From assembly GCA_910587625.1 (NCBI GenBank), contig CAJUMW010000003.1, positions 109,927 through 134,949 of the forward strand: a stretch of 25,023 bases of DNA. Direction: 5' to 3'. Below the pieces are notes generated by a model, which had not been told where the DNA came from, ran no database searches, and was given only the letters and a program-made list of their open reading frames with translations. This document shows, one piece after another, positions 15,343-22,310 of the stretch. Positions within the stretch are counted from its first letter, which is position 1; every line of letters begins with the position of its first letter. The translations under genes were made by a program, and so were the position numbers. Origin of the DNA: an uncultured Christensenellaceae bacterium (GTDB lineage Bacteria; Bacillota; Clostridia; Christensenellales; Borkfalkiaceae).

Positions 15343-15349
15343 GTGTTTG

Positions 15350-15541
15350 TTAGTTAGCTTTCTTTTCTTCGTGCGATATTACTTCGACTTTATCGTAGTA
15401 TCCGCAATTTCCGCAAACCTTATGAGCCTCTTTCAATTCGTGACAATGAGGACACTCTACAAGTGTAGGAGCCGTTGCCTTGTAGTTTGCAAATCTCTTA
15501 TTAGTTCTGCTTTTAGACTGTTTTCCCTTAGGTACTGCCAT
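15350..15541 (-). CDS. rpmF: 50S ribosomal protein L32
   Basis: A 63-residue L32 starting MAVPKGKQSKSRTNKR, the standard basic N-terminus, with a zinc-ribbon C30-PH-C33 ... C43-GN-C46. This is the zinc-binding (C+) form. The ribosome binding site AGAGGTGT lies 6 bases before the ATG. It follows the DUF177 gene by 21 bases, the classic yceD-rpmF pair in bacteria. Confidence 0.98.
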   Translation of the reverse strand: MAVPKGKQSKSRTNKRFANYKATAPTLVECPHCHELKEAHKVCGNCGYYDKVEVISHEEKKAN

Positions 15542-15562
15542 TTCTTTACACCTCTTCTTTTT

Positions 15563-15967
15563 TTATTTAGGAATGTCAATACCTTTACAGCCCTCTTTGC
15601 AGAGCAAAATGCTCGGTTGACCGATAAGTATTGCATCATCAACGGCGGATTTCAAATTTATTTTAATTCCGTCGTAATAGTAATTTTCATCGTCCTCTTC
15701 AGGTACGAAAAGTAATTCCGAAGTAAAAGTTATATCTTTTTCAGCGTCGTTTAAACAATACGAACACTTTCCGACAAGCTTGTATGCGATATTTAAAATT
15801 ACTTCAACGCTGTCATCATCATAAATCTCGTAATTGCCGAATACTTTTACACTGCCGTCGATATTGCTCAAAGGTACTAAACTCAAATCAGAGTCGGGCA
15901 AATAGTCAAATTCAAAACTACCCGTGTACTTTTTTAGAGCGTTTAACTTTTTTACTTCTATTTCCAT
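15563..15967 (-). CDS. yceD: DUF177 (YceD) family protein, 23S rRNA accumulation
   Basis: A 134-residue DUF177 protein, the family implicated in 23S rRNA accumulation and almost always found just upstream of rpmF, as here. It has the conserved cysteine pair C68-SY-C71 and a second pair near the end, C123-KEG-C127. Many members continue after the latter with another CxxC and a basic tail; this one stops seven residues after C127, so the C-terminus looks short. The start at 15967 has an in-frame stop two codons upstream and no ribosome binding site. The -10 of a near-perfect promoter ends 18 bases before the ATG, so the mRNA leader should be only about 12 bases. Confidence 0.88.
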   Translation of the reverse strand: MEIEVKKLNALKKYTGSFEFDYLPDSDLSLVPLSNIDGSVKVFGNYEIYDDDSVEVILNIAYKLVGKCSYCLNDAEKDITFTSELLFVPEEDDENYYYDGIKINLKSAVDDAILIGQPSILLCKEGCKGIDIPK

Positions 15968-15985
15968 ATTTCAGTTGACTATAAA

Positions 15986-16014
15986 ATTATAGTATAAGCC
16001 AAAATCTTTGTCAA
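15986..16014 (-). promoter_or_regulatory. Predicted strong promoter for DUF177-rpmF(-asnS) operon
   Basis: On the minus strand: perfect TTGACA (16014-16009), 17 bases, perfect TATAAT (15991-15986). It is the best consensus promoter in the window, fitting a ribosomal-protein operon. A 16-base perfect palindrome (ACTATAA-TT-TTATAGT, 15978-15993) covers the -10, and AGTTGAC/GTCAACT (15973-15979, 16010-16016) form an outer inverted repeat around the whole promoter. Confidence 0.85.
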
Positions 16015-16043
16015 CTTATTTTTACAGACGATAAAATAAATTT

Positions 16044-17237
16044 TTATAAAAGTTCGGCTGTTTCTCGCGCAATTACAAGCTCTTCGTTTGTCGGGATAAT
16101 AAGAACCTTAACTTTTGAATTGCCCTTTGATATTTCGCGGATTGAACCGTCGTTTTTTGCCTTGTTTGCCTTGCTGCTGAATTTCACGCCGAGAAATTCA
16201 AGTCCCTTACAAACGTCCTCGCGCACACAAGGGGTATTTTCTCCTATACCTGCGGTAAACACTATGCAGTCAAGCCCGCCCATTACCGCGGCATAGCTTC
16301 CTACAAATCTTTTTACCTGATATGCAAACATATCGAGCGCAAGCTGACACCTTACATTGCCTTTCTTTGCGCCTGCGCACAAATCCCTGAAATCGCTTGA
16401 AACACCCGAAATACCCGCAACGCCGCAATTCTTATTGAGGTACGTTACCATATCCGAGTGATTAAGCCCCTTCTTGCGTGCAAGAAACTCAACCGCCGAG
16501 GCGTCTATATCTCCAGAACGCGTCCCCATAAGCACGCCCGCAAGCGGAGTAAAGCCCATAGACGTGTCTACGCAAACTCCTCCGTCAACTGCGCTGATAG
16601 ATGAACCGTTGCCGAGGTGGCAAGTAACAATTTTAAGATCTTCGGGATTTTTGCCGAGATATTTAGCGGCCTCGGCAGCAACAAACTTATGGCTTGTGCC
16701 GTGCGCACCGTACTTTCTTACGCCAAACTCCTTATAATCGTTGTAATCTATTCCGTAAAGATAAGCTTTTTCAGGCATTGTGGAATGGAAAGAAGTATCA
16801 AACACCAACGCCATAGGCGTATTGGGCATAACTTCTATGCAAGCCTTCAAACCCGTAGCCGCCGCTGGATTATGAAGAGGCGCAAGCTCGAACGTTTTTT
16901 CCAAAGTAGTTATTACTTCGGGAGTAACAAGGGTTGTTTTTTTGAAATACTCTCCGCTTGCAACTATTCTGTGTCCAACTGCGTCAATCTCGTCCATAGA
17001 CTTAATTACGCCGATTTCTTCGTCTAAAAGTGCGTCAAGCACCAGCTCGATTGCAACCTTGTGGTTGGGCATATTCTCTTTAAAAACTTTTTCTCCGCCG
17101 TTACCTTTGGCCTTCAAAAGCGAGCCTCTTATACCTATTCTCTCGCAACCGCCTTTTGCAAGAACTTTTTCGGTTTCCATATCAATAAGTTGGTATTTAA
17201 GCGAAGAACTGCCTGCATTTACAACTAAAATTTTCAT
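16044..17237 (-). CDS. ackA: Acetate kinase
   Basis: A 397-residue acetate kinase of the ASKHA fold, converting acetyl phosphate and ADP to acetate and ATP. Visible motifs: NAGSSSLKYQ (7-16, N7), GHR (88-90, substrate arginine), VFDTSFHSTMP (145-155, catalytic D147) and HLGNGSS in the nucleotide-binding half. The length is typical. It starts 19 bases after pta with a good ribosome binding site (AGAGGATATAAAA), so the two form one transcript. The role is ATP production during fermentation. No convincing terminator follows; the next promoter, for DUF177, starts within 30 bases. Confidence 0.98.
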   Translation of the reverse strand: MKILVVNAGSSSLKYQLIDMETEKVLAKGGCERIGIRGSLLKAKGNGGEKVFKENMPNHKVAIELVLDALLDEEIGVIKSMDEIDAVGHRIVASGEYFKKTTLVTPEVITTLEKTFELAPLHNPAAATGLKACIEVMPNTPMALVFDTSFHSTMPEKAYLYGIDYNDYKEFGVRKYGAHGTSHKFVAAEAAKYLGKNPEDLKIVTCHLGNGSSISAVDGGVCVDTSMGFTPLAGVLMGTRSGDIDASAVEFLARKKGLNHSDMVTYLNKNCGVAGISGVSSDFRDLCAGAKKGNVRCQLALDMFAYQVKRFVGSYAAVMGGLDCIVFTAGIGENTPCVREDVCKGLEFLGVKFSSKANKAKNDGSIREISKGNSKVKVLIIPTNEELVIARETAELL

Positions 17238-17256
17238 TTTTATATCCTCTTATAAT

Positions 17257-18324
17257 TTAATCTGCCTGTAAAGCCGTTACTGCGACTGTTGCCACTATGT
17301 CATCTACATTACAACCCCTCGAAAGATCGTTTAAAGGTTTAGCAAAGCCCTGACATACGGGGCCTATAGCCATATATCCGCCGAAACGCTGCGCGATTTT
17401 ATAACCGATATTGCCTGCGTTTATATTGGGAAACACGAAAACATTTGCACAACCTGCAACTTTTGAACCGGGAGCTTTAAGCTGACCGACTTCGGGCGCA
17501 ACCGCCGCGTCAAATTGAAATTCTCCGTCAATCGCAAGATAAGGCGCCGCAGCTTTCGCAAGCTCGGTTGCCCTTTGAACCTTTGGAACGCTTTGAGTAA
17601 ACTTGTCGTCGTTGCCGCTGCCCTTGGTCGAGAACGAAAGCATTGCAACCTTGGGAACTATTCCTGCGATGTCCTGAGCCGTCTTAGCGGAAGTTACCGC
17701 AATGTCGGCAAGCTGTTCCGCAGTAGGTTCGATGTTTATAGCACAGTCGGCAAATATTGCTACGCCGTCGGGATTATATTCATTATTTCCGTCGGGAGCA
17801 ATCATTATAAAACAGCTCGATACGGTCTTGATTCCGGGTGCAGTCTTTACGACCTGTAACCCGGGACGAAGTGTGTTTGCCGTTGAATGGCACGCGCCCG
17901 AAACATATCCGTCAACATCCCCCGCTTTAAGCATTAATGCGCCGAACATGGTTCTGTCTTTTGCCTGCTCGTTTGCCTCCTCCCGAGTCATACCCTTGGC
18001 TTTTCTTGCCTCATAAAGCATATTTGCGTATTCCGCAGTTTTTTCGGACGTAAGAGGGTCAATAAGCGTAATCCCTGTCAAATCAACTTCGGGAGCAACC
18101 TTTTTACATTCTTCGGCATTACCAATAAGGACTATTTTTGCAATTCCCTCCTTGGTAATCTGCGCGGCGGCTTCGATAACGCGCTTGTCCTCTCCCTCAC
18201 ACAAAACTATGGTTTTATTGCGTTTTGACGCTTTTTCTTTAATTTCACGCAACAGCGACGGTGTGCCGTTTACCGCGTCGATTAACTCGTTTCCGGCTTT
18301 TTTAAGTTTATCAAGCAATGACAT
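17257..18324 (-). CDS. pta: Phosphate acetyltransferase
   Basis: A 355-residue short-form phosphotransacetylase, converting acetyl-CoA and phosphate to acetyl phosphate and CoA. It has the single PTA_PTB domain without the N-terminal P-loop (CobB/DRTGG) part of long enterobacterial Pta. Recognisable segments are KTIVLCEGEDKRV, the central ACHSTANTLRPGLQVVKTAPG and the C-terminal VAGCANVFVFPNINAGNIGY and GPVCQGFAKPLNDLSRGC. It is about 20 residues longer than many homologues at the N-terminus, but the ATG at 18324 has a strong ribosome binding site (TAGGAGAAATTA), so the extension is probably real. It is the first gene of pta-ackA, with a 5' leader of about 67 bases from the promoter at 18398-18426. 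Confidence 0.97.
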   Translation of the reverse strand: MSLLDKLKKAGNELIDAVNGTPSLLREIKEKASKRNKTIVLCEGEDKRVIEAAAQITKEGIAKIVLIGNAEECKKVAPEVDLTGITLIDPLTSEKTAEYANMLYEARKAKGMTREEANEQAKDRTMFGALMLKAGDVDGYVSGACHSTANTLRPGLQVVKTAPGIKTVSSCFIMIAPDGNNEYNPDGVAIFADCAINIEPTAEQLADIAVTSAKTAQDIAGIVPKVAMLSFSTKGSGNDDKFTQSVPKVQRATELAKAAAPYLAIDGEFQFDAAVAPEVGQLKAPGSKVAGCANVFVFPNINAGNIGYKIAQRFGGYMAIGPVCQGFAKPLNDLSRGCNVDDIVATVAVTALQAD

Positions 18325-18357
18325 ATTAATTTCTCCTAAAACGCTTTATTTTTTTTT

Positions 18358-18379
18358 ATAACCGTTATATAATGGTTAT
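18358..18379. promoter_or_regulatory. Near-perfect palindrome between pta and tmcAL
   Basis: ATAACC-GTTATATAAT-GGTTAT: a 22-base palindrome with a single mismatched pair. It contains the likely tmcAL -10 (TATAAT, 18368-18373, with a weak TTTATT -35 at 18345-18350, 17 bases away) and lies in the pta leader. A related sequence in the opposite orientation, GTTACCATTATATACC (18392-18407), holds the pta -10. It may be an operator; no regulator can be named. Confidence 0.45.
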
Positions 18380-18397
18380 GTTGACTAAAACGTTACC

Positions 18398-18426
18398 ATT
18401 ATATACCAATTTTTTTAGATTGTAAA
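18398..18426 (-). promoter_or_regulatory. Predicted promoter of pta-ackA
   Basis: On the minus strand: TTTACA (18426-18421), 17 bases including an A run, then TATAAT (18403-18398). The predicted start is near 18391. The promoter lies in the leader of the divergent tmcAL gene, so the two transcription units overlap at their 5' ends. Confidence 0.75.
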
Positions 18427-18432
18427 GGCAAA

Positions 18433-19590
18433 ATGAGAATTTGTGGAATTATTTGCGAATTTAATCCCTTTCATAACGGACATAAGTATCTTTTGGACCG
18501 TGCTCGCGAAATTTCGGGTTGCGATTTTTTGATATGCGTTATGAGCGGCAGTTTTACGCAACGCGGAGAAATGTGTATTTTAGATAAATACACACGCGCA
18601 AAACACGCGATATTGGGCGGTGCAGACTGCGTAATTGAACTACCGTCCGCTTTTTCGACTGCGCCTGCGGAAATATTTGCAAAGGGCGCAATAAAAATAC
18701 TTTCGGCTATTCCTGATTTTTGTGCGTTAACTTTCGGCTGCGAAACCGCCGATAAAATTATTTTAACAGACGCCGCTAAGATATTAATAGAAGAACCTCC
18801 TCCTTTTAAAGAAATTTTAACAAAAAACATTAAAGAAGGGCAAAGTTATATAAAGAGCATAAACGCTGCGTTTGAAGGCGTCGGCGGACATCACGATTTG
18901 CTCGACAAACCAAACAATATTCTTGCAATCGAATATTGTAAAGCAATTTTTAAGCTGAATAAGAATATTGAAATTTTTCCTATAAACAGGCTCGGTTCGG
19001 CTTTCAATAGCAAAGATATGAAAAACAACTTTTCGTCCTCGAGCGCGATAAGGGAAAATTTGAGTGACGAAAGAATAATAGCCAATGTACCCGACTACGT
19101 TTACAAAGATTTGCAAGATTTCAAACCGCAGACGGAACTTTTTAAAACAATTTCAAGAATAGTGCTGTCACGCGCTCCGCGCGAGGATTTGAAAAAAGTT
19201 TACGGCTGTTCAGAGGGGCTTGAAAACGCTATTAAAAGCGATGAAAGCAATTCCTTTGACGAAATTGTAGAAAATATGACCTCAAAAAGATATCCGGCTT
19301 CAAGAATTACCCGCATTTTGTGCGCTAATTTTTTAAGAATCTATTCCTCAGACTGCGAAAGCTACCTTAAAAGCGACCTGTATTTAAAGCCGCTTGCCGT
19401 AAAACAATCGTGCATAAACAAAATTATGAGCCAACTGTCATACTCGCAATATCCTGTTATAACGAGCGGCAGCGATATGATGAAATTAAACAAAGTTGCT
19501 AAAAATTGTAAAGAATTGGACGATTTTGCATTTGAACAGCGAAGTATAATTACAGGTAAGAGAACGCCAGACAAACTTTTGATTATATAA
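18433..19590 (+). CDS. tmcAL: tRNA(Met) cytidine acetate ligase
   Basis: A 385-residue TmcAL (formerly YlbM/DUF795), a nucleotidyltransferase-like enzyme that activates acetate with ATP and puts the acetyl group on C34 of elongator tRNA-Met. Visible signatures: GIICEFNPFHNGHKY (5-19, with the HxGH ATP motif at 14-17), MSGSFTQRGE (37-46), TRAKHAILGGADCVIELP (54-71), FGCETAD (101-107), KPNNILAIEY and SSSSAIRENL. It is the only plus-strand gene here and is divergent from pta-ackA, whose product acetate is its substrate. The start has AAAGG 4 bases upstream, a slightly short spacing. It ends at a strong terminator shared with rluB. Confidence 0.96.
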   Translation: MRICGIICEFNPFHNGHKYLLDRAREISGCDFLICVMSGSFTQRGEMCILDKYTRAKHAILGGADCVIELPSAFSTAPAEIFAKGAIKILSAIPDFCALTFGCETADKIILTDAAKILIEEPPPFKEILTKNIKEGQSYIKSINAAFEGVGGHHDLLDKPNNILAIEYCKAIFKLNKNIEIFPINRLGSAFNSKDMKNNFSSSSAIRENLSDERIIANVPDYVYKDLQDFKPQTELFKTISRIVLSRAPREDLKKVYGCSEGLENAIKSDESNSFDEIVENMTSKRYPASRITRILCANFLRIYSSDCESYLKSDLYLKPLAVKQSCINKIMSQLSYSQYPVITSGSDMMKLNKVAKNCKELDDFAFEQRSIITGKRTPDKLLII

Positions 19591-19615
19591 AAACCGCCGT
19601 TTTGCGGCGGTTTTT
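19590..19615. terminator. Bidirectional terminator between tmcAL and rluB
   Basis: AAAACCGCCG (19590-19599), loop TTTTG, CGGCGGTTTT (19605-19614). The stem is GC-rich with U runs in both directions, so it serves tmcAL on the plus strand and rluB, which ends at 19624, on the minus strand. Confidence 0.92.
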
Positions 19616-19623
19616 ATGATTGT

Positions 19624-20322
19624 TTATAATAATTTAAGATACTCAAGCTCACGCGGCGTAAGCTTTCTATAAGCGCCTCTGTCAAGTCCGCTAAGTCCTA
19701 TTTCGCCTATTTTAATGCGTTTTAAAAGCATAACTTCCCTTCCGATAGCCGCAAACATCTTTCTTATTTCACGGTTTTTACCTTCGGTAACGGTTATATG
19801 AATTTTAGTATAAGCCTTATTTGTTTCTACAATATGCGCCTTACATTTTTTAGTAATGTATCCCTCGATTTCGATTCCGCTACGTATAGGATTTAAGTCG
19901 TTTTCGGTAACAACGCCTTCAATTTTAACAAGGTAAGTTTTGGAAACCTCGTTTGACGGGTGCATAAGCTTTTGCGCAAGTTCCCCGTCCGTGGTCATAA
20001 TCAAAAGCCCCTCACTATCGTAATCTAGCCTACCTACAGGGTAAATTCTTCCTACATTCTGCGGCATAAGGTCCATAACGGTTTTTCTGCCCTTGTCGTC
20101 AGACACCGAACAAATATACCCTTTGGGCTTATTCAAAATATAATATTCGTTCTTTTTTAATACGACTTTATTGCCGTTTACAAAGACCTCGTCATCGGAT
20201 TTTATTTCAAGCCCCAAGCCGGCAACTTTTCCGTTTACGGTAACACAGCCGCTTTGAATAAGCTTGTCGCACTCTCTCCTCGACGCGACTCCCGACGCGG
20301 CAAGATATTTGTTTATTCTCAT
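19624..20322 (-). CDS. rluB: Ribosomal large-subunit pseudouridine synthase, RsuA/RluB family
   Basis: A 232-residue pseudouridine synthase. The N-terminal S4 RNA-binding domain is clear (MRINKYLAASGVASRRECDK), followed by the catalytic domain with PVGRLDYDSEGLLIMT (95-110, catalytic D100) and KNREIRKMF near the C-terminus. In Gram-positives the member in the scpAB neighbourhood is RluB, which acts on the 2605 region of 23S rRNA; assignment to RluB rather than RsuA or RluE rests on this context. It starts 22 bases after the carboxypeptidase gene with a weak TAGGT ribosome binding site and ends at the bidirectional terminator. The spmA and spmB genes common just upstream of rluB in spore formers are not here. 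Confidence 0.92.
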   Translation of the reverse strand: MRINKYLAASGVASRRECDKLIQSGCVTVNGKVAGLGLEIKSDDEVFVNGNKVVLKKNEYYILNKPKGYICSVSDDKGRKTVMDLMPQNVGRIYPVGRLDYDSEGLLIMTTDGELAQKLMHPSNEVSKTYLVKIEGVVTENDLNPIRSGIEIEGYITKKCKAHIVETNKAYTKIHITVTEGKNREIRKMFAAIGREVMLLKRIKIGEIGLSGLDRGAYRKLTPRELEYLKLL

Positions 20323-20344
20323 AAGATACCTATTTTTAAGTTAA

Positions 20345-21361
20345 TTAAGTATCTATTATACTATACAAATTTTCACAAAAAAGCAAGCCGTTTTCATCAA
20401 AAATTTCAAGCTCCCCGATATAATCACCGACTTTTATCTTTTTATTAAAATTTTTTGTCACTACTCTGAAATCAATGTTTTTGTCGCATTTTATAACATA
20501 TCTTTTAGATTCTTTGATTTTACATGGTACTATGTCAGACATAAATACGTTATTTTCGTCTAAATAAAACAATTTATACTCGTCAAAACTATAATCTAAA
20601 AGTTTTGTGCTGCGCTCATACATATCGGGACAATTTAAAACTACGCACACTACGTCCATTCCGTCGCGCTCGGCAGAGCTTACAAGGCATCTGCCTGCTT
20701 TCATTGTATAACCCGTTTTAACGCCGTTTGCCCCATCGTATCTACTAAGCATTTTGTTTTTATTTATATATGAACGGTATTTGCCTGAATAGCTTTTTGA
20801 TCCAACAATCTTTTTAAAAGTTTCGTTTGCCATAGCGTGACAGGCAATTTTACACAGATCGCGCGCCGTTGTATAGTGGTTATCATCAGGCAAGCCGCTT
20901 GGATTGGTAAAATTTGAATTAGTTGCCCCATAGTCTTTAGCGCGTTGACACATTACTTCGGCAAACTTCTCTATACTACCGCTGTGATGAATCGCAAGAG
21001 CTGTCGCGCTATCGTTGCCGGAGCGCAACATTAATCCGTACAAAAGGTCAATTATATTTATTTCTTCATCCTTTTTGAGATAAATACTTGACCCTTCCAC
21101 ACCGACAGCTTTATCGTCTACAGTAATTACCTCGTCAAGTTTGCAGTCCTCGATGATAATTATCGCAGTCATTATTTTTGTCGTGCTTGCCATTGGAAGC
21201 ACTTGGTCCGCGTTGCTTTGCGAAAGAACAGTCTGAGTCGACTGTTCCATAACTATTTCGGAAACAGCCGAAGCATTGGCAGTCAACTTTATTGTATTAT
21301 TGAATAAAGTTAGCATCAACAAGGCAGACGCACAAAATAAAAGTAATTTTTTACTACGCAT
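20345..21361 (-). CDS. D-alanyl-D-alanine carboxypeptidase (S11 family, DacF/DacB-like)
   Basis: A 338-residue secreted penicillin-binding protein that trims the terminal D-Ala from peptidoglycan stem peptides. Using the ATG at 21361, the protein opens with a signal peptide (basic MRSKK, then a hydrophobic stretch to about residue 30). The S11 catalytic motifs follow: S59-TT-K62, S114-G-N116 and K215-T-G217. A C-terminal beta-rich domain (about 265-338) fits the family's membrane-near domain. I prefer 21361 over a more upstream frame opening (21460) because the added 33 residues would precede the signal peptide and lie entirely within the ytfJ-like gene. The start overlaps the ytfJ-like stop by 8 bases (ATGCGTAG), indicating coupling. 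In spore formers the gene at this position is often sporulation-related (dacF/dacB). Confidence 0.93.
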   Translation of the reverse strand: MRSKKLLLFCASALLMLTLFNNTIKLTANASAVSEIVMEQSTQTVLSQSNADQVLPMASTTKIMTAIIIIEDCKLDEVITVDDKAVGVEGSSIYLKKDEEINIIDLLYGLMLRSGNDSATALAIHHSGSIEKFAEVMCQRAKDYGATNSNFTNPSGLPDDNHYTTARDLCKIACHAMANETFKKIVGSKSYSGKYRSYINKNKMLSRYDGANGVKTGYTMKAGRCLVSSAERDGMDVVCVVLNCPDMYERSTKLLDYSFDEYKLFYLDENNVFMSDIVPCKIKESKRYVIKCDKNIDFRVVTKNFNKKIKVGDYIGELEIFDENGLLFCENLYSIIDT

Positions 21362-21728
21362 TGTCTGTAATTTTATGAACCAACTCCCCTGTTTTATCGA
21401 TAAGCATATCAAGCGGAGTGTCGTCCATTTTAAGAAGTCTGCACCCCTTGCCGTCGTCAATTATAAATCCCTTAGGCTTTACGGTAATTACTGTCCCGTT
21501 TCCACCGGCAAGCTGAAATCCATCTGCTGCTTTGAATGTTTTTATGTCTCCATACTCTCCGCCGCCGCTTAAATTTACGACGGTTACCGAAGAAAGCGGA
21601 ATAATTTCTATACCGCTTACAGTTACAATCGATTTTCCGATGACAGTATCCGCGCCGGCAAGCTTTTCAATAGAAAGCGGCGGCGTATCAAATTCTTTTT
21701 CCTTGTTTTTCCTAAGCTTTGCGTTCAT
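21354..21728 (-). CDS. YtfJ/GerW family protein
   Basis: A 124-residue protein with the GerW/YtfJ pattern: ADTVIGKSIVTVSGIEIIPLS (25-45), a glycine-rich NLSGGGEYGD (52-61) and GGNGTVITVKPKGFII (75-90). B. subtilis GerW (YtfJ) is needed for normal spore germination; homologues occur mostly in spore-forming lineages, usually just downstream of scpB-DUF2953, as here. The protein has no signal peptide or membrane segment. The start has GGAG 7 bases upstream and overlaps the DUF2953-like gene by 17 bases. The C-terminal 30 residues are a family-variable tail. The molecular function is unknown. Confidence 0.85.
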   Translation of the reverse strand: MNAKLRKNKEKEFDTPPLSIEKLAGADTVIGKSIVTVSGIEIIPLSSVTVVNLSGGGEYGDIKTFKAADGFQLAGGNGTVITVKPKGFIIDDGKGCRLLKMDDTPLDMLIDKTGELVHKITDNA

Positions 21729-22239
21729 GTAATTTCTCCATTAAAATTATTAATAAAATTTTTGCTATAACTATGCCGTTAATTATAGTGACGGCTTTAG
21801 CGTAGTAACGTATTTCGGAATGTTCTTCATTTATTATTGTGTAATTTCTCAATTTACAGTAATTGCCGTTTATCTGAATAAATTTATAAATCATCGTAGA
21901 AAAGGCGTTTTGAGCAAGCGCGACATAGGCGTTATGCTCTTTACCCATTCCGTAATCGGCAAGTTGAACTATTTTATACAGGCATAGACAGTTAAAAATT
22001 TTATAAATGACACTTAATTTGAACTTTTTGGCGTCAATTTTTTTATTTTTGCCGTTTACCTGCATTTCGTAAGGCTTATCTTCAACGGTGTTTGCGTTAA
22101 AAAAACGTAACTTATATATTCCGGCGTTTACGCTTGCATACCTGTTTTCTGTGTTTAGATAAATGTAATTAAAAACGTGAACGGGAAATATCGAAATTAA
22201 AAAACCAACTGCCGCAAGATATACGAGTACGGTACTCAT
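21712..22239 (-). CDS. DUF2953-like membrane protein
   Basis: A 175-residue protein of unknown function. It begins with a hydrophobic segment (about residues 3-20), continues with a soluble region starting FNYIYLNTENRYASVNAGIY (24-43), and ends with a second hydrophobic helix (about 150-168) and a short basic tail. The layout and its place between scpB and ytfJ match DUF2953 proteins, although similarity by eye is modest. I start it at the ATG at 22239. A TTG further upstream (22314) would force translation through the terminator after scpB. The chosen ATG has no clear ribosome binding site and no strong promoter is visible before it, so expression may be low or depend on terminator read-through. 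Confidence 0.65.
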   Translation of the reverse strand: MSTVLVYLAAVGFLISIFPVHVFNYIYLNTENRYASVNAGIYKLRFFNANTVEDKPYEMQVNGKNKKIDAKKFKLSVIYKIFNCLCLYKIVQLADYGMGKEHNAYVALAQNAFSTMIYKFIQINGNYCKLRNYTIINEEHSEIRYYAKAVTIINGIVIAKILLIILMEKLHERKA

Positions 22240-22273
22240 ACGCTTATTATTTGTAATGTTAAACAAAATATAC

Positions 22274-22300
22274 AAAAAAAGGACGGCAACCCGTCCTTTT
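22274..22300 (-). terminator. Intrinsic terminator after scpB
   Basis: AAAAGGACGG (22277-22286), loop CAAC, CCGTCCTTTT (22291-22300), read on the minus strand as a 10-base stem followed by seven Ts. It begins 11 bases after the scpB stop and divides the lysA-M50-scpAB unit from the DUF2953-ytfJ-dac-rluB unit. Confidence 0.9.
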
Positions 22301-22310
22301 AAAAGTGTAA

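Noticed and set aside
15296..15349. T-box riboswitch before asnS
   Set aside because: The gap is only 54 bases and mostly hairpin; no T-box core or specifier loop is possible.
18325..18391. Riboswitch in the pta leader
   Set aside because: About 67 bases, AT-rich, with one short palindrome and no recognisable aptamer or following terminator.
20324..20354. AGATAC/GTATCT inverted repeat spanning the rluB start
   Set aside because: Only six pairs with a 19-base loop; too weak to claim translational control.
21362..21460. 33-residue N-terminal extension on the carboxypeptidase
   Set aside because: It precedes a complete signal peptide and lies wholly within the ytfJ-like gene.
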